Source: an uncultured Thiohalocapsa sp. (GTDB lineage Bacteria; Pseudomonadota; Gammaproteobacteria; Chromatiales; Chromatiaceae). From it: 40,011 bases of DNA. The stretch covers positions 1 to 40,011 of the forward strand of contig NZ_CAJXYK010000052.1 in assembly GCF_913063425.1 (NCBI RefSeq). Reading direction: 5' to 3'. Of this stretch, positions 24,966-32,704 are shown in pieces. The notes beneath the pieces are model-generated. The model made no database searches. It worked only from the letters and a program-made list of their open reading frames with translations, and had not been told where the DNA came from. Each line of letters begins with the position of its first letter. Position 1 is the first letter of the stretch. The position numbers were made by a program, and so were the translations under genes.

Positions 24966-26717
24966 TCATCCGCCGGGGCTGTCCGCCACCGCCTGCGGCG
25001 CCTCGAAGCGCCTGCCGGTGGGGTACGGGAAGACGTCTTCCATGCACCCGTCGCCGATCGCCGCCTGTCGCGCCCGCCACCAGGCCGGGTCGAAGACCTC
25101 GGCATGGCAGGCGTTGAACGCCTTGCGAAAGCGCGGGTCCGTGAGCAGGAAGGTGGCGAACTCTTCGGGGAAGACATCCGCGGGCCCGGCCGTGTACCAG
25201 GGCTCCTCCGCGAGCTCCATCTCCGGAAACGGCGGCTCTGGAATATCGCGGAAGTTGCATTCCGTCAGGTAGCAGAGCTCGTCGTAGTCGTAGAACACCA
25301 CCCGGCCCTGGCGGGTGACGCCGAAGTTCTTGAACAGAAAATCCCCCGGGAAGATGTTGGCCGCCGCGAGCTGCTTGATGGCATCGCCGTACTCCTGCGC
25401 GGCATGGACGACCTCGTCGGCATCGGCGCTCGCCAGATAGAGGTTCAGCGGCGACATGCGCCGCTCGATGTACAGGTGCTTTAGGATCACCTGGTCGCCT
25501 TCCACCGTGATGCTGCCGGCGCAGGCCTCCCGCAGCATGGTGATGAGCTCGTCCGAGAAGCGCTCCCGCGGGAAGGCGACGTGGGAATACTCCCAGGAAT
25601 CCGCCATGCGCCCCACCCGGTCGTGCAGCTTCACCAGCCGGTACTTGGCCATCACCTGCTCGCGGGTCATCTCCTTCGGCGGCGGGAAGCGGTCCTTGAT
25701 GACCTTGAACACGAAGGGAAAGGACGGCAGCGTGAACACGCACATGACCATGCCGCGGATGCCCGGGGCCACCACGAACTGGTCCGTCGAATAGCGCAGG
25801 TGCTTGAGGAAGTCGCGATAGAACTCGGCCTTGCCGAACTTCTGCAGCCCGATGGCCGTGTACAGCTCGGCCTTGGACTTGTGCGGCATCAGCGGGCGCA
25901 GAAAATCCACGACGGCTGCCGGCACCTCGGTGTCCACCATGAAGTAGGCGCGCGAGAAGCTGAACACATTGGCCAGATCGTCGGCCCCCGTCAGCAGCGC
26001 ATCCACGTAGAGCCCGCCCTGCTCGTCGTTCAGCACCGGCACGGCAAAGGGAATCTGCTGCGCGCCGTTGATGGCCTTGCCGATGATGTAGGCCGCCTTG
26101 TTGCGGAAGAAGGGTGTGGAGAGCACGGCGATCTGGAAGTTCTGCTGCCGCGCCCGGTTCGGCGGAAAGCGCTCACGAATGGCGTCCATGAGGTTGCGCA
26201 CATCGCGGCGGCGGTCACGGAACGGCCGTGCAAAGTCCATGTCCCGCAGCACGTCGGAGATGACGGTGGCGAAGCCGTGCCGGTCCGGGTAGTAGGGCCG
26301 GAAGATGGGTACCTCCGCCTCCAGATGCTCGGTGGAGAGCATGGGCCAGACGAAGATGTAGGCGTTGTTGTAATAGCGCCGGTCGAAGAGCCGGCAGAAC
26401 ACGGAATTGTAGAAGGTCTCGGCGAGCTCCGGCTGGCGGTGCTGCGGCAGGAGCCGGGAGTATTCCACTTTCACCCGCCGCCACAGGTTGTCCTCGGCGC
26501 TGCGCAGATGAAACTCCCGGCGCAGCACGGCGACGGTCTCGCCGACACGACAGTCGTAGAAGTCGATGCGCTCGCGGGCACAGCGCTGGGCGCCGACCCA
26601 GTCGGCCTGCTCGAAATGCAGCCTGGCGTCCGCGGTGATGGCCCGGAACAGCCGGTAATGGCGGTCGAAGCCGTCGAGGATGGCCTCGGCGAGCTGCTTG
26701 GCCTCGATCCAGGCCAT
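24966..26717 (-). CDS. aceK: Isocitrate dehydrogenase kinase/phosphatase AceK
   Basis: This 583-aa protein is full length for AceK. The N-terminal regulatory half includes FYNSVFCRLFDRRYYNNAYI. The kinase half carries the ATP loop region APGIRGMVMCVFTLPSFPFV, then FKVIKDRF (Lys338), HLYIERRMSPLNLYL, and the catalytic FYDYDELCYLTECNFRDIP (Asp477). AceK phosphorylates and thereby inactivates isocitrate dehydrogenase during growth on acetate or fatty acids, and reverses this on better carbon sources, using one active site. Isocitrate lyase, which competes for the same substrate, is encoded just upstream on the same strand with an rraA-like gene between. The start ATG (MAWIEAKQLAEAILDGFDRH) matches the family. 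Confidence 0.97.
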   Translation of the reverse strand: MAWIEAKQLAEAILDGFDRHYRLFRAITADARLHFEQADWVGAQRCARERIDFYDCRVGETVAVLRREFHLRSAEDNLWRRVKVEYSRLLPQHRQPELAETFYNSVFCRLFDRRYYNNAYIFVWPMLSTEHLEAEVPIFRPYYPDRHGFATVISDVLRDMDFARPFRDRRRDVRNLMDAIRERFPPNRARQQNFQIAVLSTPFFRNKAAYIIGKAINGAQQIPFAVPVLNDEQGGLYVDALLTGADDLANVFSFSRAYFMVDTEVPAAVVDFLRPLMPHKSKAELYTAIGLQKFGKAEFYRDFLKHLRYSTDQFVVAPGIRGMVMCVFTLPSFPFVFKVIKDRFPPPKEMTREQVMAKYRLVKLHDRVGRMADSWEYSHVAFPRERFSDELITMLREACAGSITVEGDQVILKHLYIERRMSPLNLYLASADADEVVHAAQEYGDAIKQLAAANIFPGDFLFKNFGVTRQGRVVFYDYDELCYLTECNFRDIPEPPFPEMELAEEPWYTAGPADVFPEEFATFLLTDPRFRKAFNACHAEVFDPAWWRARQAAIGDGCMEDVFPYPTGRRFEAPQAVADSPGG

Positions 26718-26930
26718 CTATCTGCGCCGCGCCTCAGGCAGTTGTCGGTTGCCGGCGTCGCTCTCGCTGCCGGCGCCGTCGGTGCGGGCGTCGCGCGGTG
26801 GGGGCACAGCCTCGACGAACGAGCCGCGCGCGGTGAGCCCCCGGTCCACCAGCGACGACGACAGCGGACTGCCGCTCGGCATGCAGAGCCGCAGGCGGCG
26901 CAGCGGATCAGGCGATGGCGTTTGCATCAT
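26718..26930 (-). CDS. Possible small protein abutting aceK (doubtful)
   Basis: A 70-codon frame begins ATGATGCAAACG, ends with TAG, and the aceK ATG follows with no gap (TAGATG), which would allow coupling. A GGGATG lies just upstream of the start. The product (MMQTPSPDPLRRLRLCMPSG, then Ser- and Arg-rich to the end) has no fold or family that I can recognise. Low-complexity composition in GC-rich DNA makes a chance ORF quite likely. Listed because the junction is suggestive. Confidence 0.25.
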   Translation of the reverse strand: MMQTPSPDPLRRLRLCMPSGSPLSSSLVDRGLTARGSFVEAVPPPRDARTDGAGSESDAGNRQLPEARRR

Positions 26931-26977
26931 GCATCCCGTTCGGCATTGCGCAGTGCGTGCCGGATGAACGCTCAGGC

Positions 26978-27520
26978 TCAGCGCTGGGTATCGACGGATT
27001 CCGGCATGAAGTCGGCGCCGGGGCCGACGATCAGCTCCGGCAGCAGCGCGGGCGGGGCCACCAGGATGCCGTCGCGGTCACAGACCACGCTGTCCCCCGG
27101 ATTCACCGTCACGCCGCCGATCTGCACCGGCAGGTCGCGCTGACCCTCGCCGCGCCGGGTGCTCTTGCGCGGTGTGGGCGCGATGGCCTTGATGCCGAGG
27201 TCGAGCTGGGCCAGGCGCATCACGTCCCGCACGCAGCCGTCGATGATGACCCCCGCCCAGCCCTGCGCCACGGCGGATTCGGCAATCAGGTCGCCGAGCA
27301 TGGCGCAGCGCAGGGAGCCGCCGCAGTCGGCCACCAGCACCCGGCCGTGGCCGGGCTCCGCCAGGGTCTCCTTGATGCGGGAGTTGTCCTCGAAGCACTT
27401 GACGGTGACGGCGGTGCCCGCGAAGGCGGTGCGCCCGCCGAAGTCGCGGAACAGGGGGGCACAGACGCGCAGCTCGTCGTCGAAGCGGTCGTAGAGATCG
27501 GCAGTGGAAGGCGTGGTCAT
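26978..27520 (-). CDS. rraA: RraA-like / 4-hydroxy-4-methyl-2-oxoglutarate aldolase family protein
   Basis: This 180-aa protein aligns by eye along its full length with RraA: MTTPSTADLYDRFDDELRVC, LFRDFGGRTAFAGTAVTVKC, GHGRVLVADCGGSLRCAMLG, VIIDGCVRDVMRLAQLDLGI, GGVTVNPGDSVVCDRDGILV. In enterics RraA binds RNase E and inhibits it; other members are Mg-dependent HMG aldolases/oxaloacetate decarboxylases that need an adjacent Arg-Asp pair. Arg98-Asp99 is present here, so enzyme activity is plausible. The ATG at 27520 matches the family start. An upstream in-frame ATG at 27598 lacks a ribosome binding site, and its 26 extra residues are not conserved. It sits between aceA and aceK on the same strand. 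Confidence 0.85.
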   Translation of the reverse strand: MTTPSTADLYDRFDDELRVCAPLFRDFGGRTAFAGTAVTVKCFEDNSRIKETLAEPGHGRVLVADCGGSLRCAMLGDLIAESAVAQGWAGVIIDGCVRDVMRLAQLDLGIKAIAPTPRKSTRRGEGQRDLPVQIGGVTVNPGDSVVCDRDGILVAPPALLPELIVGPGADFMPESVDTQR

Positions 27521-27921
27521 GGTCTCGTCTGCGGCGGTGCGGTCCAGCGCTGGCGCCTCGTCACCGCGGGAAATCCCGGAGTCGTTGGAATGAGACATAG
27601 CAAAAATGAGACCACTTTGGTGTGCGTCAAGAAGTCGGGCGGATAGGGTTCAGTCGAGTGGTGGAAGCACTGACCTACCGATCAGAGTAAGACTCACCCG
27701 GACGGACGGACGGACGGATGGTCGGACGAAAACCGTGCCGGGTAGCCGGCGCCGGCTGCGGACCCTCCAGCGCCAAGCCGGTGCATGGCCGCGCCAAATT
27801 GGCGCGGCTGGGCTGGTGCGGCGGGGCTGGTGCAGCGAGGGTGTTGCAGCGGGCGCCCGGGCCCTGTGGGCAGCCCGGGCGCGAGACATCCGTGTCCCGT
27901 GGCTGTCGGCCGGGGCGGCGC
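27521..27921. other. Intergenic region with GGAC tandem repeat between aceA and rraA
   Basis: About 400 bases hold no supported gene. A run of CGGA/GGAC tetranucleotides lies at 27699-27719, continuing degenerate to 27727. A short inverted repeat of CCGGGC...GCCCGGG type (near 27856 and 27874) lies close to the aceA stop and may be its terminator, though without a T-run. On the minus strand TTGACG (about 27626-27631) precedes a T-rich stretch ending near 27599 and could be part of the rraA promoter. Confidence 0.4.
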
Positions 27922-29238
27922 TTAGAACTGCGCCTCTTCCGTCGAGCCGGTCAGTGCCGTCACCGACGACAGCCCGCCCTGGATGGTGGTGGTGACGTCG
28001 TCGAAATAGCCGGCGCCCACTTCCTGCTGGTGGCTGACGAAGGTGTAGCCCTTGTCGCGCGCCTCGAACTCCGGCTGCTGGACCTTTTCCACGTAGTGCT
28101 TCATGCCCTCGCCGCGGGCATAGTCATAGGCGAGGTCGAACATGTTGAACCACATGCTGTGGATGCCGGCGAGGGTGATGAACTGGTACTTGTAGCCCAT
28201 GTCCGCGAGCTCGTCCTGGAACTTGGCGATGGTCCGGTCGTCCAGGTTCTTCTTCCAGTTGAAGGACGGCGAGCAATTGTAGGCGAGGAGCTTGTTCGGG
28301 TTCTTCTCCAGCACCGCCTGCGCGAATTCCCGGGCGAAGCCCAGGTCCGGCGTGGCCGTCTCGCACCACACCAGGTCCGCAAAGGGCGCATAGGCCAGAC
28401 CCCGGCTGATGGCCTGCTCCAGGCCGTTCTTGACCCGGTAGAAGCCCTCGGCGGTGCGCTCGCCGGTGAGGAAGGGGCGGTCGTTGTCATCCACATCCGA
28501 TGTGAGCAGATTGGCCGCCTCGGCGTCGGTGCGCGCCAGCACCAGGGTGGGCACGCCCATGACGTCCGATGCCAGCCGCGCGGCCACCAGCTTCTGCACC
28601 GCCTCGGCCGAGGGCACCAGCACCTTGCCGCCCATGTGGCCGCACTTCTTGACGGCCGCGAGCTGATCCTCGAAATGCACGCCGGCGGCGCCCGCGGCGA
28701 TCATGTTCTTCATGAGCTCGAAGGCGTTCAGCACACCGCCGAAGCCCGCCTCGGCGTCCGCGACGATGGGCAGGAAGTAGTCCACGTAGCCGTCGTCGCC
28801 GGGGCCGATCTCCTTCGACCACTGGATCTCGTCGGCACGCTTGAAGGCGTTATTGATGCGCCGGACCATGGTGGGCACCGAGTCGTAGGCATACAGCGAC
28901 TGGTCCGGATACATGGTCTCGGAGGTGTTGCCGTCCGCGGCCACCTGCCAGCCGGACAGGTAGATGGCCTCGACGCCGGCCTTGGCCTGCTGCATGGCCT
29001 GGCCGCCGGTGATGGCGCCCATGCAGTTGACATAGCCCTTCCTGGCGCTGCCGTGGATCAGCTCCCACAGCTTCTCGGCGCCGCGGCGGGCGTAGGTGTG
29101 CTCCGGCTGCACGGAGCCGCGCAGGCGGACAACGTCGGCGGCGGTGTAGGCGCGCTGCACATCGGTCCAGCGGGGATTCTCGGCCCAGTCCTGCTCCAGG
29201 GTGCGGATCTGGTCCTGACGGGAAGGCGTGTTCTGCAT
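27922..29238 (-). CDS. aceA: Isocitrate lyase
   Basis: This 438-aa enzyme has the catalytic motif KKCGHMGGK (Cys199). It also has the conserved [75 protein letters not shown] and [13 protein letters not shown]. It splits isocitrate into glyoxylate and succinate, the first step of the glyoxylate shunt. The length and motifs match the proteobacterial AceA class. The ATG at 29238 has a GAGGAT ribosome binding site upstream, and [18 protein letters not shown] is a normal start. Malate synthase is not in this window. With aceK 1.2 kb downstream on the same strand, this is an isocitrate branch-point cluster. Confidence 0.98.
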   Translation of the reverse strand: MQNTPSRQDQIRTLEQDWAENPRWTDVQRAYTAADVVRLRGSVQPEHTYARRGAEKLWELIHGSARKGYVNCMGAITGGQAMQQAKAGVEAIYLSGWQVAADGNTSETMYPDQSLYAYDSVPTMVRRINNAFKRADEIQWSKEIGPGDDGYVDYFLPIVADAEAGFGGVLNAFELMKNMIAAGAAGVHFEDQLAAVKKCGHMGGKVLVPSAEAVQKLVAARLASDVMGVPTLVLARTDAEAANLLTSDVDDNDRPFLTGERTAEGFYRVKNGLEQAISRGLAYAPFADLVWCETATPDLGFAREFAQAVLEKNPNKLLAYNCSPSFNWKKNLDDRTIAKFQDELADMGYKYQFITLAGIHSMWFNMFDLAYDYARGEGMKHYVEKVQQPEFEARDKGYTFVSHQQEVGAGYFDDVTTTIQGGLSSVTALTGSTEEAQF

Positions 29239-29608
29239 GGTTGTATCCTCAGGATCTTGGCATGCCTTGGGGTCCGCGGTGGCGGACGGACCCTGCTGCG
29301 CGGGGGACTGCCCCAGCAGCGGGCGTTTCTTGACCGAGGTGCTCGGTCTTGGTGCCAAACCTTAAGGTCCGCAGCAATATTTGAGAAGCCAATCAGCTAA
29401 ATCCTAGCTATTGGTTTTTCGCAGTCGCAGCAAGCACGGCGGCGGCCGCGGACTCGGTTCCCGGCTTCGGCTGCCGACAGGCGCAGGGAGGATCGCCGAC
29501 CACGGACGGACCGGGCGAGCGGCTCAGGATAGGCGTGAGGATCGAAGCCGATGCACCGGGCGCTCGCACGCGCGGGCAGGCACAGCCGCGCAGTGCGCCG
29601 CGCGCGTG
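29239..29608. promoter_or_regulatory. aceA upstream region with palindromes
   Basis: This 370-base gap contains the most AT-rich stretch in the neighbourhood (29355-29420), about 120-180 bases upstream of the aceA start. It holds a perfect palindrome ACCTTAAGGT (29359-29368). It also holds an imperfect inverted repeat CCAATCAGCTA / TAGCTATTGG around a 5-base spacer (29389-29414), followed on the plus strand by TTTTTC. These are candidate operators for carbon-source control of aceA, with the promoter probably around AATATT (29376-29381). The rest, 29421-29608, shows nothing recognisable. Confidence 0.45.
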
Positions 29609-30004
29609 TCAGCTGGAGAGGCGTCGCCAGTAGCTGCTGCGCCAGTAGTAGAGCACCGTGGTATCCGGCCAGGGATAGGAGTCGGCGTAGGGCGTGCCGC
29701 GCTGCGGGTGCTCGATGTTGTCATGCGCCGGGTCCAGCGGGCGCCATTCCGGCTCACGCGGCTCGCCGTCCACGGGTGCGCGGGTCTGGCCGCGGTTACG
29801 CCGCTCGGAGGCACCGTACGCCTGGTAGTTGCGCTGGGCATCGGCGAGGCTCACGGTGTTGGCGCTCCCCGGCATCTCCGGAAAGCGCAACTGCGAGAGG
29901 TCGTCCTCCCAGCCGCAGATGGGGCAGACCTGGTGGGAGCCCGGCACCTGGTCGTGCACCAGATGGCCGCAGCACACGCAGGGGAACTGGATGGGCAAGT
30001 TCAT
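29609..30004 (-). CDS. CPCC-family cysteine-rich protein
   Basis: This 131-aa protein has two N-terminal zinc-knuckle-like cysteine sets, PCVCCGHLV (Cys9, Cys11, Cys12) and HQVCPICGWEDD (Cys27, Cys30). SLADAQRNYQAYGASERR follows. This is the arrangement of the CPCC (cysteine-rich CPCC) domain family found in many bacteria and linked by association to polymorphic toxin or immunity loci, without a known activity. The C-terminal half (DTTVLYYWRSSYWRRLSS ending) is not recognised and is rich in Trp and Tyr. The ATG at 30004 has GGAG eight bases upstream. It is divergent from bolA, with a palindromic repeat in between. Confidence 0.78.
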   Translation of the reverse strand: MNLPIQFPCVCCGHLVHDQVPGSHQVCPICGWEDDLSQLRFPEMPGSANTVSLADAQRNYQAYGASERRNRGQTRAPVDGEPREPEWRPLDPAHDNIEHPQRGTPYADSYPWPDTTVLYYWRSSYWRRLSS

Positions 30005-30085
30005 GGGCGGCTCCGGAGCATTAGGTGGTCTGCGGCGAAACATTGGGCTCGAAAGGGGAAGGGAGAAGGGAGAAGTGCGAGGCGG

Positions 30086-30144
30086 GAAGTACGGAATACG
30101 GTAGGTCGCCCCTCGCACCCCGTACTTCGTGCTGCGTACTCCGG
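30086..30144. repeat. GTACGAAGTACG inverted-repeat element, copy 2
   Basis: GAAGTACGGAATACGG (30086-30101) and CCGTACTTCGTGCTGCGTAC followed by TCCGG (30120-30144) form inverted arms around about 18 bases. The arrangement repeats that at 10247-10402, but with a much shorter centre. It lies between the divergent CPCC and bolA genes. Just to its left, 30055-30075 is a purine-rich tandem of GGGAGAA-like units. Confidence 0.6.
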
Positions 30145-30218
30145 AGCTTGACGCCGCCCGGTCAGCCACACATCTGACGGCACACAAGCAGTCAGCCAAA
30201 ACGCCGAAGAGCTTCCCA

Positions 30219-30542
30219 ATGACCAGAAAAGCCCGAATCGAGCAAGCCCTGTCCGAAACCCTGAGCCCGATGCACCTGGAGGTCACGGACGAGAGCCACA
30301 TGCACAACGTCCCCGAAGGCGCCGAGTCCCATTTCAAGGTGCTGGTGGTGAGCGACGCCTTCAGCGGCGAGAAGCGCATCGGCCGCCATCGCCGCGTCAA
30401 CGCCCTGCTGAAGCCGGAGCTCGACGACGGCATGCACGCCCTGGCCATTCACGCCTGGACCCCGGACGAGTGGTTCGAGAAAGGCGGCGGCCAGGCCCCC
30501 GACTCCCCCCAATGCATGGGCGGCTCCAAGGCAAGCGCCTAA
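30219..30542 (+). CDS. bolA: BolA family protein
   Basis: This 107-aa protein matches BolA throughout: MTRKARIEQALSETLSPMHL, VTDESHMHNVPEGAESHFKV, VVSDAFSGEKRIGRHRRVNA and LDDGMHALAIHAWTPDEWFE. The conserved histidines (HMHN, SHFKV, HALAIHAW) are those that coordinate a [2Fe-2S] cluster together with a monothiol glutaredoxin. BolA influences iron-sulfur handling, envelope shape and stress responses. The ATG at 30219 gives the family N-terminus; the upstream frame continues into the repeat and is not conserved. The Ser/Pro/Gly-rich tail after residue 90 is typical. Confidence 0.93.
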   Translation: MTRKARIEQALSETLSPMHLEVTDESHMHNVPEGAESHFKVLVVSDAFSGEKRIGRHRRVNALLKPELDDGMHALAIHAWTPDEWFEKGGGQAPDSPQCMGGSKASA

Positions 30543-30562
30543 CGCCGCATCGACCAGGCGGA

Positions 30563-30645
30563 TTATGGGGACGGTTACCCTAACCCGACAGCGGTAACGC
30601 GACAAGCAACGGCGATACAAGTTACGGGGACGGTTACCCTAACTC
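30563..30645. repeat. Two direct copies of a GGGGACGGTTACCCTAAC element
   Basis: GGGGACGGTTACCCTAAC occurs at 30567-30584 and again at 30626-30643, a 59-base period, just after the bolA stop. GGTTACC in the first copy can pair with GGTAAC at 30593-30598. A diverged version lies before rng (3350-3432). The sequence contains no ORF. Confidence 0.75.
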
Positions 30646-30719
30646 CATCAAAGGCGCGGCGCACGCGCCGCGCCTGGCGGGCGGGGCCGTCGCCGGACCC
30701 CGAAGCCTGCGGCGGCGCT

Positions 30720-32078
30720 CTACCCCGCTTGCTTCAGCGCCGCCTGCGCTGCGAAGAAGTCGCGGGAGATCTTGAACACCACCGGGCTCAGCAGCAGCAG
30801 CGCCACCAGGTTGGGAATCGCCATCATGGCGTTCAGGGTGTCCGCGATGGTCCAGACCAGGTCCAGCCCGGACAGCGCCCCCATGGGCAGCACCAACACC
30901 CAAAGAATCCGGAACGGAATGATGGCGCGCACGCCGAACAGGTATTCGGCACAGCGCTCGCCGTAGACGCTCCAGCCGAGGATGGTGGTAAATGCGAACA
31001 GCGCGAGCCCCAGCGTCACGACGTAGGCACCGGCACCGGGCAGCTCGTTACCGAAGGCCGCCGCCGACAGCGCCGCGCCCGTCTCGCCGGACTGCCAGGC
31101 GCCGGAGATGACGATGACGAGCCCCGTGATGGTGCAGATGATGATGGTATCGATGAAGGTGCCGAGCATGGCCACGGTGCCCTGACGCACCGGGCTGTCG
31201 GTCTCTGCGGCGGCGTGTGCGATGGGTGCGCTGCCGAGCCCCGCCTCGTTGGAGAAGATGCCGCGGGCAACGCCCATCTGGATGGCCAGCATGACACCGG
31301 CACCGGCGAAGCCGCCCACCTGGGCCGTCGGCGTGAAGGCATCCTGCACGATGGTCATGAAGGCCGCCGGCACCTCGCCGATGTTGAGCCCCAGCACCAC
31401 CAGACCCGCCAGCAGGTAGGCCGTCGCCATGAGGGGCACGAGCTTGCCCGCGACCTTGGCGATCCAGCGGATGCCGCCGATCAGCACCAGCCCCACCAGG
31501 GTCATCATCACGGCGCCCGTGATGTAGAAGGGCACCGAGAACTTGCTTTCCATGGCGTCGGCCACGGAGTTGGCCTGCACGGCGTTACCGATGCCGAAGC
31601 CCGCCAGCATGCCGAAGATCGCGAACGCCGTGGCCAGCCAGGCCCAGTTGTTGCCGAGCCCGTTGCGGATGTAGTACATGGGCCCGCCGACGTGATTGTT
31701 GTTCTCGTCCACCTCGCGGTAACGCACGGCGAGCACCGCCTCGGCATACTTGGTGGCCATGCCCACCAGCGCCGTGATCCACATCCAGAACAGCGCCCCG
31801 GGTCCGCCGATGGCGATGGCCGTGCCGACACCGGCGATATTGCCGGTGCCGATGGTGGCGGACAGCGACGTCATCAGCGCATTGAAGGGCGTGATGTCCC
31901 CTTGTCCGAGCTCCTTGCGGCCCGCCCAGAGCATGCGGAACCCGAAGCCGAGCTTGCGCAGCGGCAGCACGCCGAGACCGGCGGTGAGGTACAGGCCGGT
32001 GCCGAGGATCAGCACCAGCATCGGCGGCCCCCAAACGAGCCCGTTGACGAATCCAATGGCTTCGGAAATCTGTTCCAC
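30720..32078 (-). CDS. AGCS-family sodium (or proton):alanine/glycine symporter
   Basis: This 452-aa integral membrane protein has about 10-11 hydrophobic segments. The family signature is LSATIGTGNIAGVGTAIAIG (about residues 73-92), with VGGPMYYIRNGLGN and GVARGIFSNEAGLGSAPIAH. AGCS carriers import alanine or glycine with sodium or protons. The start is a GTG at 32078 with AAGGGGG six bases upstream (VEQISEAIGFVNGLVWGPPM); the open frame further upstream is non-coding. The stop is TAG at 30720-30722. The upstream leader was inspected for a glycine riboswitch and none was seen. Confidence 0.95.
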   Translation of the reverse strand: MEQISEAIGFVNGLVWGPPMLVLILGTGLYLTAGLGVLPLRKLGFGFRMLWAGRKELGQGDITPFNALMTSLSATIGTGNIAGVGTAIAIGGPGALFWMWITALVGMATKYAEAVLAVRYREVDENNNHVGGPMYYIRNGLGNNWAWLATAFAIFGMLAGFGIGNAVQANSVADAMESKFSVPFYITGAVMMTLVGLVLIGGIRWIAKVAGKLVPLMATAYLLAGLVVLGLNIGEVPAAFMTIVQDAFTPTAQVGGFAGAGVMLAIQMGVARGIFSNEAGLGSAPIAHAAAETDSPVRQGTVAMLGTFIDTIIICTITGLVIVISGAWQSGETGAALSAAAFGNELPGAGAYVVTLGLALFAFTTILGWSVYGERCAEYLFGVRAIIPFRILWVLVLPMGALSGLDLVWTIADTLNAMMAIPNLVALLLLSPVVFKISRDFFAAQAALKQAG

Positions 32079-32206
32079 GCCGTGCCCCCTTGATGACAAC
32101 GATGATGACTGCGTTGCGTGCGACCGCCGCACCGCGGCCGAAGCAGCGCGATGGTGCCGGTCGGTGCAGGCCCTGCGTCGGCCTCGGTGATCGTCCGGCG
32201 GGCCGT

Positions 32207-32237
32207 AATATACACGCGCCCCGCGCCGGTTCCGCAA
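32207..32237 (-). promoter_or_regulatory. Candidate sigma-70 promoter for the AGCS symporter gene
   Basis: Read on the minus strand, TTGCGG (32232-32237) and TATATT (32207-32212) are separated by 19 bases. A TG directly precedes the -10-like box. TATATT stands out in otherwise very GC-rich DNA and lies about 130 bases upstream of the GTG start. The spacing is long, so this is only a candidate. Confidence 0.4.
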
Positions 32238-32479
32238 CGCGACAGCCGCACACCCGCCGGGGCCAAGCACGCCGCATGCCGGGTTCAGCCCACGCGTTGC
32301 ACCTGTTCGAGCCGCAGCGCCGGAGCCCGGACCGGCTTTGCGCCGCTCGCGTAACACGTTGATTATCGGGTTGCGCTGTCGCTGACCCGACCTACGGCTA
32401 CGGCGCACCACGTTTGCCGGGGTTGCAGCGAGACCTGGCCGGTCCCGACAGCGCTGACGCGTCTGCAATCATGCACTCT

Positions 32480-32506
32480 GCGGATGCGAGCGCCCCTCGC
32501 ATCCGC
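32480..32506. promoter_or_regulatory. Perfect 11-bp inverted repeat upstream of the tonB-like gene
   Basis: GCGGATGCGAG (32480-32490) and CTCGCATCCGC (32496-32506) are exact complements with a CGCCC spacer. No T-run follows on either strand, so it does not look like a terminator. It lies in the 626-base gap between the divergent AGCS and TonB-family genes, about 200 bases before the latter's start. It may be an operator or a leader hairpin. Apart from this and the promoter-like sequence near 32207, I see no gene in 32079-32704. Confidence 0.5.
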
Positions 32507-32704
32507 ACCCCAAAGGTCCATGCGCCCGCCGACGCCACCCGCGCCTGCGTCGGGCCGCGCATGGCGGTAAGATACCCGCCGACACCTCGCCCGCTGCGGA
32601 CCCCCGTGCGCGTCCTCCCAAGGCGCTCGCCGGCCGGTCCAGCACCAGTCATCCCGCCCGCCGGCCTCCCATGCCAGGCCGGCGGCACCGTCAGGCAGTC
32701 CACC

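Noticed and set aside
27718-29400. 560-codon plus-strand open frame opposite aceA
   Set aside because: It is the antisense shadow of isocitrate lyase, with Val/His/Gly-rich low-information sequence.
30729-32093. 454-codon plus-strand open frame opposite the AGCS symporter
   Set aside because: His/Gln/Gly-rich shadow of a clear membrane transporter gene.
32079-32400. Possible glycine riboswitch upstream of the AGCS symporter
   Set aside because: The leader lacks the conserved glycine-aptamer core (for example GCCGAAGG), so only a promoter-like sequence is reported.
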